NCBI GenBank assembly: GCA_946186115.1
Contig: CAMHLV010000037.1
Location: 1 to 32,573, forward strand
Length of the DNA stretch: 32,573 bases
From: an uncultured Prevotella sp.
GTDB lineage: Bacteria > Bacteroidota > Bacteroidia > Bacteroidales > Bacteroidaceae
Reading direction: 5' to 3'
The position numbers were made by a program, and so were the translations under genes. Shown piece after piece: positions 15,354-25,900 of this stretch. Positions within the stretch are counted from its first letter, which is position 1. Each line of letters opens with the position of its first letter. Below the pieces are notes generated by a model. That model saw nothing but the letters and a program-made list of their open reading frames with translations, ran no database searches and had not been told where the DNA came from.

Positions 15354-15388
15354 CATCGTCAATTCAATTAACTAACCAATAACTATCA

Positions 15389-18232
15389 ATGAGCTTACAG
15401 CGCATTTCATGTATTTTTTCGCTTCTGCTGCTTACTCTCAGCCTTCAGGCTCAGAATCAGAATGACATAGTTGACATTACCTCACGCTTTCACGGCTGCT
15501 GGGGTGAGAGTGAGAGCGTCACACATAATGCCGATGGCAGCCTGACGTATATATCCAGCAAATGGGGTGGACTAAGCCTGTGGCTCGGAGGAGAAGACTG
15601 GTCGGAATACAGTCAGTTAGTGTTCGAATTGGACAGCCCGTCGCCATGCGTCGTACAACCGATGGTGCAGTATTCTGATAGTCAGTGGGATCATCACTAT
15701 ATGAATGCAGGTACTCAGAAGGCTTTCATAGAACTTGACTATGCCCGTAGGAATAATATTTTTCAAGTGGCTTTGCAGACTAATGCTCCTGCAACACTTG
15801 TGATCAGACGAGTCTATCTGCTTAAAGAACAACTGCCTGATTATGGTGAGCAGAGAGGACAACTCATAATCAACGAGCTGATGCAATCGAATATAGATTG
15901 CGTTATGGATGATCTCAACGATTTTCCTGATTCATGGGTGGAACTCTACAATAGTGGTACCAATCCAGTAAATCTTGCCAAGTATAAGATAGGACTTACG
16001 GCAGATGTTGCCTCAGCATGGCAGTTGCCAGTGAGGACTCTGAATGCGGGAGAATATGTGTTGATATGCTGCGATAAGGTGGGAAAGGGCCTGCATACTT
16101 CTTTCCGATTAGACTCTGGTAAGGGAGCTGCCGCATACCTCTTCTTCGAGGGCGAGGTTGACGACAAGGTGACGGGACTAAAGAAGCAACCCGCACCAAA
16201 CATTGCTTATGGGCGCATTACGGATGGCAGTACTGAGTGGGGATACCAGTATAAGCCAACGCCGGGCAGTGCTAACTGTGGACAACTGTGCAGTGAGATA
16301 CTGGGTGAACCTATGTTCAGCCAGACTGGTAGGGTGGTGGCTGATGCTCAGTCTTTCAGCCTGACGCTGTCGCTGCCTGCTGGGACTCCTGACGGAACCG
16401 TAATCCGTTACACTATTGACGGTAGCGAGCCTACTGCCCAAAGCCCACAATATGTTTCCCCAATCACCGTAAATACCACTAGAACTGTCAGGGCCAAGCT
16501 TTTCTGTGATGGATATTTGTCTCCTCGTTCTACCACACATTCCTATCTCTTCATGCAGCGCACACCATCGCTTCCTGTCATCTCGCTGGTGACTGACGAC
16601 CATTATTGGTATGATCAGAAAATAGGTATTATTGTTAATAACTCGTCGAGCAATAGAAACGATTGGAGACGTCCTGTTAATATTGAATACTTTGAGGGTG
16701 TTGGCACAAAGAGCAAACTCAACCAGCTTTGCGAGACACGTGTGCAGGGTGGTGGCTCACGAGATAACAAGCTGAAGTCGCTTGCTGTATATGCCAATAA
16801 GCGTTTCGGCACGAAACGACTGGAATATCAGTTCTTCCCCGATCAGCGTCCTGGTATCAAAGACTTCAAGTCGGTTTCGTTGCGCAATGGCGGCAATGAC
16901 TATCCTTACCTCTATTTGCGTGATGCCATCATGCAGCGCACCATGTCAAGTCATGTCGATCTTGACTGGCAGGCTTGGCGTCCGGCTATAGTTTTCAAGA
17001 ATGGCGTCTATAAGGGTATGCTTAATATCCGCGAGAGATCAAATGAAGACAATATCTATACCAACTATGACGGATTGGAGGATATTGACATGATAGAAAA
17101 CTGGGGTGAACTCAAGGAGGGCGACTGGACGAACTACAACCAGTTCAAGTCGTTCTATAGTCAGGCGGGTCACACTTTGGCAGAGTATGAGAAATGGATG
17201 GACTGCACAGAGTTTGTCAATCTGATGCTCACCCACACATACTACAATAATCAGGACTTTCCCGGCAACAATATTGTGATGTGGCGTCCGCGAACTGCCG
17301 AGGGCCGTTGGCGCTTCATACTGAAAGACACTGATTTCGGAATGGGTCTCTATGGCAAGTCTCCTGAATATAAGACGATAGAGTGGCTGTATAACCCCAA
17401 CTATGACTCCAGTTGTGCATGGGCTAACAGACCGGAGCACACGCTGCTTTTCCGACAGTTGATGGAGGATGCTGACTTCAAGCGTATGTTCATCGATAGG
17501 GCTGCTGTATATATGGGCGACTTCATGAACGAACGCGGAACGCGGGCTTTCTTGGAGCCTATGATACAACAGATAAGCAGCGAGATGGAGTATCACAAAG
17601 CTGTAAACGACCGTTGGGTGGATTTCGCTGAGGAGTGCAATAATGTTCGCGCCTGGTTGCCAAAGCGCACAAATAGTTTCTATCAGCAGTTGGCCGATTT
17701 CTATAAACTTGGAAATCCTGTGACTTTGACTGTCAATACACAGTTCGACGCAGCATCTCTGGCTGGTATCCGCGTTAACATCAACGACATACCCTTGAGT
17801 GAAGGCTTCTTTATCGGCAAGTTCTTCGTCGGTCGCCAGGTTACCCTGCGTGGAGAAACAATCGAAGGTAAGCAGGTCACAGGTTGGAATATTGTTCAGG
17901 TGGGTGATAATGGTTCTATACAGAACAGTCATATAAATGGCCCTTTGTATTCATTTGTTATGCCTCAGTGTTCTGCCATGATAGTCAATGCTGTTATTGA
18001 ACCAACAGGAATCAGCGACTTGATGGATACAGCTCATTATTCTTATTCGTGGCAGGGCAATCAGTTGATTTTGAGTAATATTAAATCTGGTACAGCAGTT
18101 AGCCTCTACGATACACGAGGCATTATGCTGAATCAGGTCGTTTCTGACGGTGAGAGCATTTCTCTGCCGGTTAAAGATCATGGTCTATATATATTAAAGG
18201 TAGGCAGGGAGAGTATCAAACTGAGCAACTAA
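15389..18232 (+). CDS. Secreted CotH-type protein with lamin-tail and chitobiase-like domains
   Basis: 947 aa. Signal peptide 1-21 (ISCIFSLLLLTLSLQAQ). In order: an N-terminal beta domain; a lamin-tail domain (about 155-300; LIINELMQSN, SWVELYNSG, LNAGEYVLICCD); a chitobiase-C/Fn3-like domain (about 325-390; VIRYTIDGSEPTAQSPQY); a CotH kinase-like domain (about 395-780; YLYLRDAIMQR, NGVYKGMLNIRER, RFILKDTDFGMG); and a T9SS-type-A-like end (about 880-947; GLYILKVGRES). CotH homologues are atypical kinases; bacterial members are known from spore coats and surface adhesins. DTDFG would be the metal-binding Asp motif. The product is probably cell-surface attached. First gene of a four-gene operon (next start 15 nt downstream). 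The substrate is unknown. Confidence 0.88.
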   Translation: MSLQRISCIFSLLLLTLSLQAQNQNDIVDITSRFHGCWGESESVTHNADGSLTYISSKWGGLSLWLGGEDWSEYSQLVFELDSPSPCVVQPMVQYSDSQWDHHYMNAGTQKAFIELDYARRNNIFQVALQTNAPATLVIRRVYLLKEQLPDYGEQRGQLIINELMQSNIDCVMDDLNDFPDSWVELYNSGTNPVNLAKYKIGLTADVASAWQLPVRTLNAGEYVLICCDKVGKGLHTSFRLDSGKGAAAYLFFEGEVDDKVTGLKKQPAPNIAYGRITDGSTEWGYQYKPTPGSANCGQLCSEILGEPMFSQTGRVVADAQSFSLTLSLPAGTPDGTVIRYTIDGSEPTAQSPQYVSPITVNTTRTVRAKLFCDGYLSPRSTTHSYLFMQRTPSLPVISLVTDDHYWYDQKIGIIVNNSSSNRNDWRRPVNIEYFEGVGTKSKLNQLCETRVQGGGSRDNKLKSLAVYANKRFGTKRLEYQFFPDQRPGIKDFKSVSLRNGGNDYPYLYLRDAIMQRTMSSHVDLDWQAWRPAIVFKNGVYKGMLNIRERSNEDNIYTNYDGLEDIDMIENWGELKEGDWTNYNQFKSFYSQAGHTLAEYEKWMDCTEFVNLMLTHTYYNNQDFPGNNIVMWRPRTAEGRWRFILKDTDFGMGLYGKSPEYKTIEWLYNPNYDSSCAWANRPEHTLLFRQLMEDADFKRMFIDRAAVYMGDFMNERGTRAFLEPMIQQISSEMEYHKAVNDRWVDFAEECNNVRAWLPKRTNSFYQQLADFYKLGNPVTLTVNTQFDAASLAGIRVNINDIPLSEGFFIGKFFVGRQVTLRGETIEGKQVTGWNIVQVGDNGSIQNSHINGPLYSFVMPQCSAMIVNAVIEPTGISDLMDTAHYSYSWQGNQLILSNIKSGTAVSLYDTRGIMLNQVVSDGESISLPVKDHGLYILKVGRESIKLSN

Positions 18233-18247
18233 TTGTTAATCAAGGAT

Positions 18248-19450
18248 ATGAATAGAATAATCATCCTATTGCTTACAGCATTTACACTGCAGACCTCGGC
18301 TCAGAATATTCGCGGAACGTGGAGTGGTGAGCTGGATACGGGTATGATGAAGCTGGCTATAGTACTGCATGTCGATAATGACAGCACATGTCGGTTGGAC
18401 AGTCCTGATCAGGCAGCTAAAGACCTTAAAGGACAGGTGGAATATATCTCTGCCGACTCTATACTGGTCAGACTACCACAACTGGTGGTGCTGTATGGAG
18501 CACGGCTGGCAGATGGTGAGTTGCGTGGTACTTTCGTACAGGGACTGAATGCTCTGCCGCTGACCTTGAAGAATGGCGAATTGGTGCGGAAACGCCCACA
18601 GACTCCACAGCCCCCTTTCCCTTACCAGACTGAGGAGGTAGCCTTTACTAATGAGAATGCAGGAGCCACATTCTGTGGGACGCTGACATTGCCCAAGGGT
18701 GCCAACACCGTAATGCTGATGGTGACAGGTAGCGGCCAGCAGAACCGTGACGAAGAACTGTTTGAGCATAAACCTTTTGCTGTTATTGCCGATTATTTGG
18801 CTCGTCATGGCATAGCCACGCTGCGCTATGACGACCGTGCCACAGGCAAGTCAGTAGGTGGTGACGTTAAAGATGCCACGACAAAAGACTTTGCTGATGA
18901 CGCCTTGGCTGGCATTGAGTGGTTACGTCAGAACAAGCGATTCAAGAAAGTTGGTATTATCGGTCATAGTGAAGGTGGCTTGATTGCCTTTATGCTGGGG
19001 GCACTGGATAAAGTTGACTTCATCGTGAGTTTAGCAGGTCCAGCCGTCAGGGGTGACAGTCTGTTGCTGGAGCAGAATAAAGCTTTGCTGGGTGACAAGG
19101 CCAAAGGTCTGACCATTGAATCAGTGCGAAATAATGTCTCGGCTCTTCAGAAATCATGGTATAATTTCTATATTGATTACGATCCCCAGCCTGATTTAGC
19201 ACGAATAGCCTGTCCTGTGATGGCCGTTAACGGCAGTAAGGACCTTCAAGTTGTGGCTTCTCAGAATATTCCGGCATTACGCCGCTTGTTGACGAAAAAC
19301 GGCCAGAACGTCATCAAGGAATATCCCGACTTGAACCATCTCTTCCAGCACTGTCAGACTGGGATGCCCACAGAATACGGGCAGATAGAGGAAACATTTT
19401 CAGAAGAAGTTCTGAATTACATAGTGGAATGGACACAACAACTATATTAA
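18248..19450 (+). CDS. Exported alpha/beta hydrolase
   Basis: 400 aa from the ATG at 18248, which begins a signal peptide (MNRIIILLLTAFTLQTSAQ) and is preceded by AAGGA; a TTG at 18233 in the same frame is less likely. After an N-terminal beta domain (about 20-125) comes an alpha/beta hydrolase fold: oxyanion-side VTGSGQQNRDE, YDDRATGKS, nucleophile elbow GHSEGG (about residues 239-244), acid near NGSKDLQV and histidine in DLNHLFQH. These are typical of S33-like or DLH-like serine hydrolases, so esterase or peptidase activity is expected. It lies 15 nt after the CotH-type gene and 7 nt before the mutarotase gene. A role in trimming acyl or methyl esters from plant carbohydrate is plausible but inferred from the neighbourhood only. 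Confidence 0.88.
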   Translation: MNRIIILLLTAFTLQTSAQNIRGTWSGELDTGMMKLAIVLHVDNDSTCRLDSPDQAAKDLKGQVEYISADSILVRLPQLVVLYGARLADGELRGTFVQGLNALPLTLKNGELVRKRPQTPQPPFPYQTEEVAFTNENAGATFCGTLTLPKGANTVMLMVTGSGQQNRDEELFEHKPFAVIADYLARHGIATLRYDDRATGKSVGGDVKDATTKDFADDALAGIEWLRQNKRFKKVGIIGHSEGGLIAFMLGALDKVDFIVSLAGPAVRGDSLLLEQNKALLGDKAKGLTIESVRNNVSALQKSWYNFYIDYDPQPDLARIACPVMAVNGSKDLQVVASQNIPALRRLLTKNGQNVIKEYPDLNHLFQHCQTGMPTEYGQIEETFSEEVLNYIVEWTQQLY

Positions 19451-19457
19451 TGATATT

Positions 19458-20312
19458 ATGATAGAACTAAAAAACGAACAACTGACAATTCTTGTCGCAG
19501 AAAAGGGAGCAGAGCTCCAGAGTGTGAAAGACAACGAGGGTAGGGAGTATATGTGGCAGGCAGGGCCGGAATGGCCGCGCCATTCGCCGATACTGTTTCC
19601 CATCGTGTGTAGTGTCAACGACGAGACTTACCGCGTTGATGGCGCTGAGTATCATCTGCCTCGTCATGGCTTTGCCCGCGACAAGGAGTTTACGCTGATA
19701 AGTAAGACAGACGTGAAGGCAACCTTTGCCCTGCACGACACAGAGGAGACGCTGAAGGTATATCCCTATCATTTCAATCTTGCCATCACCTATCGTCTGG
19801 AGGATAACCAGATTCATGTTATCTGGCACGTAGAGAATACGGACACTCGCGAGATTCACTTCCAGATTGGCGGCCATCCGGCCTTCAACGTCCCCAGTGG
19901 AAAGCTTGAGGGCATGATCAAGCTGGACAATGAAGAGCCTATGGATGCCCTGAAAAGCTATGCCGACGGCAGTCACGATATGGTGGAGGTGCCATTAGAG
20001 GCCGATATGGGTATCATGGAGATAAACAATAATTTCTTCCGCAACGACAGCGTGAAGATTCATAAGAGCCAGACCCGTCGAGCCATGCTGATGGACACCA
20101 ACGGAGAACCTGCCGTCACAGTCAGTTATAAGACGCCTGTCTGTGCTTTCTGGAGCCCGTTCGACAAGCATGCCCCCTTTGTCTGCATAGAACCGTGGTA
20201 CGGCATCGGCGACCCGCGTGGCTTTGTTGGCGAATTCAAGGACAAGCCGCTGATGAACCATCTGCAGCCTGGAGCATCGTTTATGTCAAGATATACTATT
20301 ACAATAGGATAA
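19458..20312 (+). CDS. Aldose 1-epimerase family protein (LacX-like)
   Basis: 284 aa, cytoplasmic (no signal peptide). Matches the LacX-like branch of galactose mutarotase folds: GAELQSVKD near the N-terminus, ARHSP-type segment PRHSPILFPIV, the catalytic-region LPRHGFARDKEF, the hallmark GGHPAFNVP (about residue 139), and CIEPWYGIGDPRGF near the end, where the acidic residue would act as base. Enzymes of this fold interconvert alpha and beta anomers of sugars; some LacX-type members act on hexose-6-phosphates. It lies in an operon, 7 nt after the hydrolase and 13 nt before the short CotH-like gene. Being the only cytoplasmic product of the operon, it may handle the sugar released by the exported products. 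The start has no strong SD. Confidence 0.9.
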   Translation: MIELKNEQLTILVAEKGAELQSVKDNEGREYMWQAGPEWPRHSPILFPIVCSVNDETYRVDGAEYHLPRHGFARDKEFTLISKTDVKATFALHDTEETLKVYPYHFNLAITYRLEDNQIHVIWHVENTDTREIHFQIGGHPAFNVPSGKLEGMIKLDNEEPMDALKSYADGSHDMVEVPLEADMGIMEINNNFFRNDSVKIHKSQTRRAMLMDTNGEPAVTVSYKTPVCAFWSPFDKHAPFVCIEPWYGIGDPRGFVGEFKDKPLMNHLQPGASFMSRYTITIG

Positions 20313-20325
20313 TAGAAGGGATGCG

Positions 20326-21159
20326 ATGCGACAAAGAATTATTCTAGCCGCTCTTTGTTTTCTGCTGACAGTCCTCAACATCAAAGCCGGTGAGAGTGCA
20401 TATTATTATGTAGGAGTGCCGAATGTTGGCGACCCTTGGTCGGGGACATTGCCGGTGCTCTTCATTGATACTGAGTCGGAAGTCAATTCCAAGGAAGTCT
20501 ATGTAAAAGGGAAATACTATATTGATGCATTAGGACTGGAGGGCTACCAGTCATTAGGCACCAAGGAAAACCCATTGCCTCTTCAGATTAAGGGGCGCGG
20601 CAACTGGACATGGACGGGGTTTAATAAGAAACCATACCGCTTGAAATTTGACTCGAAAGCTTCGCCACTTGGTATGAAAAGCAATAAGCACTTCAACTTG
20701 CTGGCAAATGCTGATGACCACAATGCTTTCTTGAACAATACCGTAGGTTTTCAGTTAAGCCGTTTGCTGAAATTGGCCTATACTCCCGAGCAGCGTCCTG
20801 TAGAAGTAGTGCTCAACGGTGACTATATTGGCCTCTACATGTTGACAGATAAGATACGTGTAGAAAAGAACCGTGTTAATATCGTAGAACAGAGTGACGA
20901 AGAGACTGATGATGGCAGACGTTGGCCGGAATATAGTCAGAGTAATATCAATGACCGCAAGAACAATTTCAAGAATAAGATATCGCAGAAGGTAAACTAC
21001 CTGCGCCAGCAGTGGGGTAATGGCATCTCTAGCATTTGGGCTGTTCCCGATGATGAGGCCGATGACGATTGTTGGTATGGATTGGATGGGCGTAAGATAA
21101 ATGGTGTCCCAACTCGCCATGGCCTGTTTATACATAAAGGCCGCAAGGTGGTGTTGTGA
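20326..21159 (+). CDS. Secreted CotH-like protein lacking the second half of the kinase fold
   Basis: 277 aa. Signal peptide 1-22 (IILAALCFLLTVLNIKAGE). Residues 30-190 follow the N-terminal half of CotH domains closely: LPVLFIDT, LQIKGRGNWTWTGFNKKPYR, HFNLLANADDHNAFLNN, VEVVLNGDYIGLYMLTDKIR. Then, instead of the expected C-terminal half with the DxDxG-type metal site, there is a short charged linker (about 195-245) and a sorting-type tail (WYGLDGRKI, HGLFIHKGRK). Full-length CotH proteins of this type usually exceed 400 residues, so about half the domain is absent, in frame. It might be an in-frame deletion product or a genuine shorter binding protein. Unlikely to be a kinase. Last gene of the operon, followed by a strong terminator. 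Confidence 0.82.
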   Translation: MRQRIILAALCFLLTVLNIKAGESAYYYVGVPNVGDPWSGTLPVLFIDTESEVNSKEVYVKGKYYIDALGLEGYQSLGTKENPLPLQIKGRGNWTWTGFNKKPYRLKFDSKASPLGMKSNKHFNLLANADDHNAFLNNTVGFQLSRLLKLAYTPEQRPVEVVLNGDYIGLYMLTDKIRVEKNRVNIVEQSDEETDDGRRWPEYSQSNINDRKNNFKNKISQKVNYLRQQWGNGISSIWAVPDDEADDDCWYGLDGRKINGVPTRHGLFIHKGRKVVL

Positions 21160-21179
21160 GCCATTTGGTACATCAAAAA

Positions 21180-21220
21180 AAGAATTCGGGAAGCACCGCA
21201 GGCGGGATTCCCGAATTCTT
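21180..21220. terminator. Bidirectional terminator between the CotH operon and susD
   Basis: A 13-bp perfect stem (21180-21192 with 21208-21220, AAGAATTCGGGAA and complement) with a 15-nt loop lies between convergent genes. It is preceded by an A-run and followed by TT, so it can serve both strands. Confidence 0.85.
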
Positions 21221-21256
21221 AATATATAAACCAGATGGTTTTCTGCAAACTACGGT

Positions 21257-22912
21257 TTATTCGTTACTGTCTGTAGTGTCCTTAAAGGCATCGTTGTAGT
21301 CAGACTCCCACTGTGGGATTACCCAAGTCCAGTTAGGATCGTTAGCCTTTACGGAAACAGCAATTGCTGCTGCAGCGCTACCACCCTTGTCAAGTCCTGT
21401 GCGGTTGATGTCCATGTTCCAGCGCTTGTAGTCGCTGAATCCGAAACCTTCGCCCCAGAGTTCGAGAGCGCGATAGTTGCGAATCTCCTTCCAAAGGTCG
21501 TCGCCAGTCTTGGTGCAGGAGTAACCCTTATCACGGCCAGAGGTGGCATTCAGCTCAACCAAAGCAGCTTGCGCAGCAGCTTCATTCTTTAAGAAGTAGT
21601 TAGCCTCAGCCTCGATAAGTATCATTTCCGAAGTACGGATAAAAGGCAGATAACCTACACCCGGGGTGTCGAACACGTAGAATTTCAGCTGTCCACCAAT
21701 GTAGTAATAACCCGGTGAATAGGGACGCTCCATACTACTTGCACCAATAGCGTGGCGAGCATCAACATATGCATCCACTTCATTCCACAAGTCATCATTA
21801 TGTACTCCCAAGATGCCATATGTCTGATAATAGGCATCGTTCTGTGTGGGATCGCTGAGGTCGAAGCTGGGGAACTTGTCAGCTGTGAGGAACAAGCCCT
21901 TACGGATATCGTTGTCAGGAATCTGGTCTGTCAGCGTAATGTCGATACTTCCAGCTCCGTTTGCTGTTTCACTGGCATAATAACCATTGCAAGCATACTG
22001 CGTACCATAGCTCCAGTACCACATATTCTCAGTAGCATCACCAAAGCTACCGAAAATCCACTCACTGGTAGGACGGCAGAATCCAGCATAATAATCAGTA
22101 TTGCTCATCAAGGGGAATCCCTGCTTTGCAAGCTTGGCCTGTGCCAACGCAGTAGTGTAGTCCTGCTTAGAAAGTGCTGCACGAGCATATACCGCATGAG
22201 CTGTATTTTCATTAGCAATCCACACCTCATTAGAAGAACGCTCGAAGCTGGTCTGACCAAACAAAGTAATAGCATCTTCGCAGTCTTTGTAAATCTGATT
22301 GTAACACTCTGCTACAGTAGACTGGGCCAAGCCGTCAACAGACTCATCAAGTCTGAGGATGACACCCTTTGCCGAACCATTGTTAGAATCCTGCCAACGG
22401 GGGGCATAGTAGTGCATCAACTTCTCGAAAGCATAAGCTCGGAAGGTCAAAGCAGAAGCCTTCACATACGTTTTCTGCTCGTCATCACCAGTAGCATCGT
22501 CGATATGAGCAATAATCGTATTTGCCTGTCCGATAATGGTATAATAGTAATACCAAGGATAAGCATCGTATGAAGTATTGTTACGCAGAGAATACTTCAG
22601 GTTCATAATGGGAGCCCAGCCCTGAGCATAATAATTGTAAAAATAGTCCTGGCTGGGGTAATTCTCGTAGACGACAATAATGCGGTTTTCACCGGCAACA
22701 CCTCCACCCCAAGCATATTGCTGGGTTGACATGGTTTTAGCAATACCGTTGAGGGCTTTATAGGCGTTATCTGCATTGCCAACAGCATCTCCCGTGGAAA
22801 CAGACTCTGTAGGAGCAGTATCCAAGTAGTCAGAGCTACAAGATACCAATAATGGAGCACTAATCAGTGTCAGGCTCACAATGACATTGTTTATATATCT
22901 TTTCATTTTCAT
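21257..22912 (-). CDS. SusD/RagB-family nutrient-binding outer-membrane lipoprotein
   Basis: 551 aa. An N-terminal lipoprotein signal with lipobox LLVSC (lipidated Cys at residue 25) is followed by SSDYLDTAPTES, a typical SusD start. The TPR-like helical body includes AYALRFRAYAFEKL-like sequence (SALTFRAYAFEKLMHYYAPRW) and the C-terminal RTSEMILIEAEANYF and LWGEGFGFSDYKRW segments of the SusD/RagB family. SusD proteins cap the SusC channel on the cell surface and capture oligosaccharides or, in the RagB branch, peptides. The gene starts 19 nt after the susC stop, on the same strand; two in-frame ATGs six nt apart (22912 and 22906) could start it. Substrate cannot be read from sequence. Intact. 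Confidence 0.96.
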   Translation of the reverse strand: MKMKRYINNVIVSLTLISAPLLVSCSSDYLDTAPTESVSTGDAVGNADNAYKALNGIAKTMSTQQYAWGGGVAGENRIIVVYENYPSQDYFYNYYAQGWAPIMNLKYSLRNNTSYDAYPWYYYYTIIGQANTIIAHIDDATGDDEQKTYVKASALTFRAYAFEKLMHYYAPRWQDSNNGSAKGVILRLDESVDGLAQSTVAECYNQIYKDCEDAITLFGQTSFERSSNEVWIANENTAHAVYARAALSKQDYTTALAQAKLAKQGFPLMSNTDYYAGFCRPTSEWIFGSFGDATENMWYWSYGTQYACNGYYASETANGAGSIDITLTDQIPDNDIRKGLFLTADKFPSFDLSDPTQNDAYYQTYGILGVHNDDLWNEVDAYVDARHAIGASSMERPYSPGYYYIGGQLKFYVFDTPGVGYLPFIRTSEMILIEAEANYFLKNEAAAQAALVELNATSGRDKGYSCTKTGDDLWKEIRNYRALELWGEGFGFSDYKRWNMDINRTGLDKGGSAAAAIAVSVKANDPNWTWVIPQWESDYNDAFKDTTDSNE

Positions 22913-22931
22913 AATACCTTACTATTACTTT

Positions 22932-25900
22932 TTAGAAACTAAGGGCAAGGCCCAAATTCCATACACGGGCAGTTACGTATGTATCGTCAGAGCCACCAAG
23001 GAAGTTATATTGCGGGTTCAATCCTTTGCGACCTGTTACTGTAAACAGGTTCTCAACGCCTACTGTCAGGGTCAGGCTTGAAATAGCTCCATTCAGCGGA
23101 GCCAACAACTTTTTAGGCAAGCTGTATGAGAGGTTGATATTCTTCATGACGAGATATGAAGCACTGGTAAGCCAGCGGTCACTCGTAGCGTTGTTGTATT
23201 GGCTGCGATCATAACTCATCAAAGGTATACCACCTGCATCAATACGATTGGTAGAGGTTTCTGTCATGCCTTCAGGAACACCATTCCAAGCATTCTTAGC
23301 ATCCACATGGATAGCAGAACCACTCGACATAGCGCTGGTTGACATCAAATCCTGATAAGAGCCGTCAAAGACCTTACCACCCAGGCTATAGGTCATCAGC
23401 ACAGTCAGAGCCAAGTCCTTCCAACCAACGTTAGTGTGAACGGAGCCATACATTGTGGGGGCAGCGGTTCCGTGGAAGTCACGCAAGCCATGAGCCGTGT
23501 CTGTGGTATAGTCAACGCCATTGATGGTCACCAGTTCGCCTGCCTTCTCAGCGGCTTCCTTCTTTTCCGGATCAAGTGTATAGAGCGAATTACCAGTCAT
23601 CTGGTCTACACCCTCAAAATGATAGGTATAGAAATCATAGAGTGAACGTCCCTCTGTGTAATTGTGCATACCAGAGAGGATATTGTCGCCATTAGGCAGT
23701 TTGATAATCTTATTCTTCAAGAATGTTGCATCAACACCCAAGTTCCAGTACCAGTCACCCTTCTTGACGATGTCTCCATCCAATGAGATTTCCCAGCCAC
23801 GGTTGGCAATGGTTCCGATATTCTTGTTGACGGTCATATTGTAGTTATCCTCGTTGTATGAGTAAGAACCGGCAGACAACGGCAGGCGGACGGCGAAGAG
23901 CAGGTCCTTGTTACGTCTGTCAAAATAACCGATAGAGAAGTTCAGGCGGTTGAACAGGCGTCCCTCAACAGCTAAGTCAATAGTTTGTGCGGTCTCCCAC
24001 TTGATATCCTCTGCTGACAGGCTCTGCTTCATAAGGGCAGGATTGCTACCATTCTTATCAATGTAGTAAAGAGCCTGATAGCCATAGTAGCCTACACCAG
24101 CGTCGTTACCTGTCTCACCGTATGACGCACGCAGACGCAACTGATTGACCCAATGAACATCGTTCATGAAGTTTTCCTTCTTGATATTCCAGCTTGCACC
24201 GAACGAGAAGAAGTTACCCCAACGATTGTCTTTGTGGAAGCGAGAGCTACCGTCACGACGCCAAGAAGCATCTACAAAGTACTTCTGATCATAATTGTAG
24301 CGTGCACGAGCCAAATAAGACTCTGTATTATACTCATCGCTATAACCCTGATAATAAGAGTTGGTCAGGAAGTTGTTCAGCACAAAGACACCATCAACAG
24401 CCATACCGGTGTTCATACCATATATATAGTCTGCACCATAATGGGTATTCTCGTGACCTACCAAAGCATCTACATGGTGCTTGCCATAGTCATGACCCCA
24501 GTTCAGCAGTTCCTGCATGGTGTAGTCCTCATAATCATAGTTATACTGAGTCAGACGACCGCCATTTGTGGCACCGTCACCAATTTCAGCATTGTTGTAA
24601 CGCTGACGAGGCTGAGAACGATGCGACATGTTTCCCTTCACAGTGAAAGAGAAATCGTATGGCAAATTCAAGGTCAGGAATGCAGTACCGTTCAGTACAT
24701 TGCGCTTACGGGTATCCTTGTCCTTAGTCAGCTCGTAGGCAATATTACGGTTGTCAAGGTAATCAGACGTGGTATCCCATACGGGCTCACCATTCTGATC
24801 CAGCATGATGCTACCGTCTTCATTGTGCATATAATAAGGATAGATAGGAGCCATGTAACGGGCAGTATAGAACGGATTGGCATAGTAGCTGCCCTTAGCA
24901 TTGTTATTGAAATGCTGAGTAGAGATAGCGCCGTTCACGTTGACACCAGCGGTAATCCATTTGTTCGGAGTATAAGAAGTGTTTACACGAGCTGTGTAAC
25001 GCTCATAATCACTACCAATAACATAACCTCTTTCTTTCAGATAGCCGAGTGAAGAATAAACATTCACCTTCTCATTGCTATAAGTACCGGAGAGTACATA
25101 TTCCTGACGCTGACCAGTACGCTCAATCCTATCCTCCCAGTCAAGGTCGGTATAGCCAGCCAGTTGGTTGGCAACCAGATTGCCTTCGCCATCAAACAGC
25201 TGATCGTTCGGGCGGTCGAAGATGTTGCGCAGGTTGACGCTGGTAATCAGCTTCTCGCTAGCGTATGCTTTGGCTGCAGCCTCGTCAAGTCCGAGAGAAC
25301 CGGTCATTGCCCAGTTCTTCAGGGCTTTCCATGATGTTTCCATGAAGTCCTTTACACCCATGCGGTCATACTCGGGAATACCACGATTATAGAAACCATG
25401 ATTAATCTTGAGGTTGATCTGAGCCTTGTTGGAAGAACTACCGCTCTTGGTAGTGATAATGACTACACCAGCAGAAGCACGGTTACCATAAAGAGCAGCA
25501 GAAGCAGCATCCTTCAGGACTGACATACTCTGGATATCATCCGGGTTCAGGTCAGCAATGTTACCATTATAGATAATACCGTCAACAACATACAACGGCG
25601 TATTACTACCGTTGAGCGATCCAATACCACGAATACGGATTGTAGGCTCAGCGCCAGGCTCACCATAAGTATTGTTCACCTGCACACCAGGTGCAGAACC
25701 TTCCAGGGCACCTGTCACCGTTGTACCGATACGCTTTTCAATTTCTTTGGAATCGATACTTGACACAGCACCAGTAATTGACTGACGTTTGGCAGTACCA
25801 TAGGCAACGACGACCACTTCGTCGAGTGCTGTCTGGTCGCTGGTCAATACAATACGCATGTTGGGACGGGCACTCACCTCGATGGGTTCCATACCTACAT

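Noticed and set aside
24153..25052. 299-codon open frame on the plus strand
   Set aside because: It is fully antisense to the SusC barrel region, has no promoter or recognisable domain, and its hydrophobic-looking translation follows from the codon pattern of the real gene.
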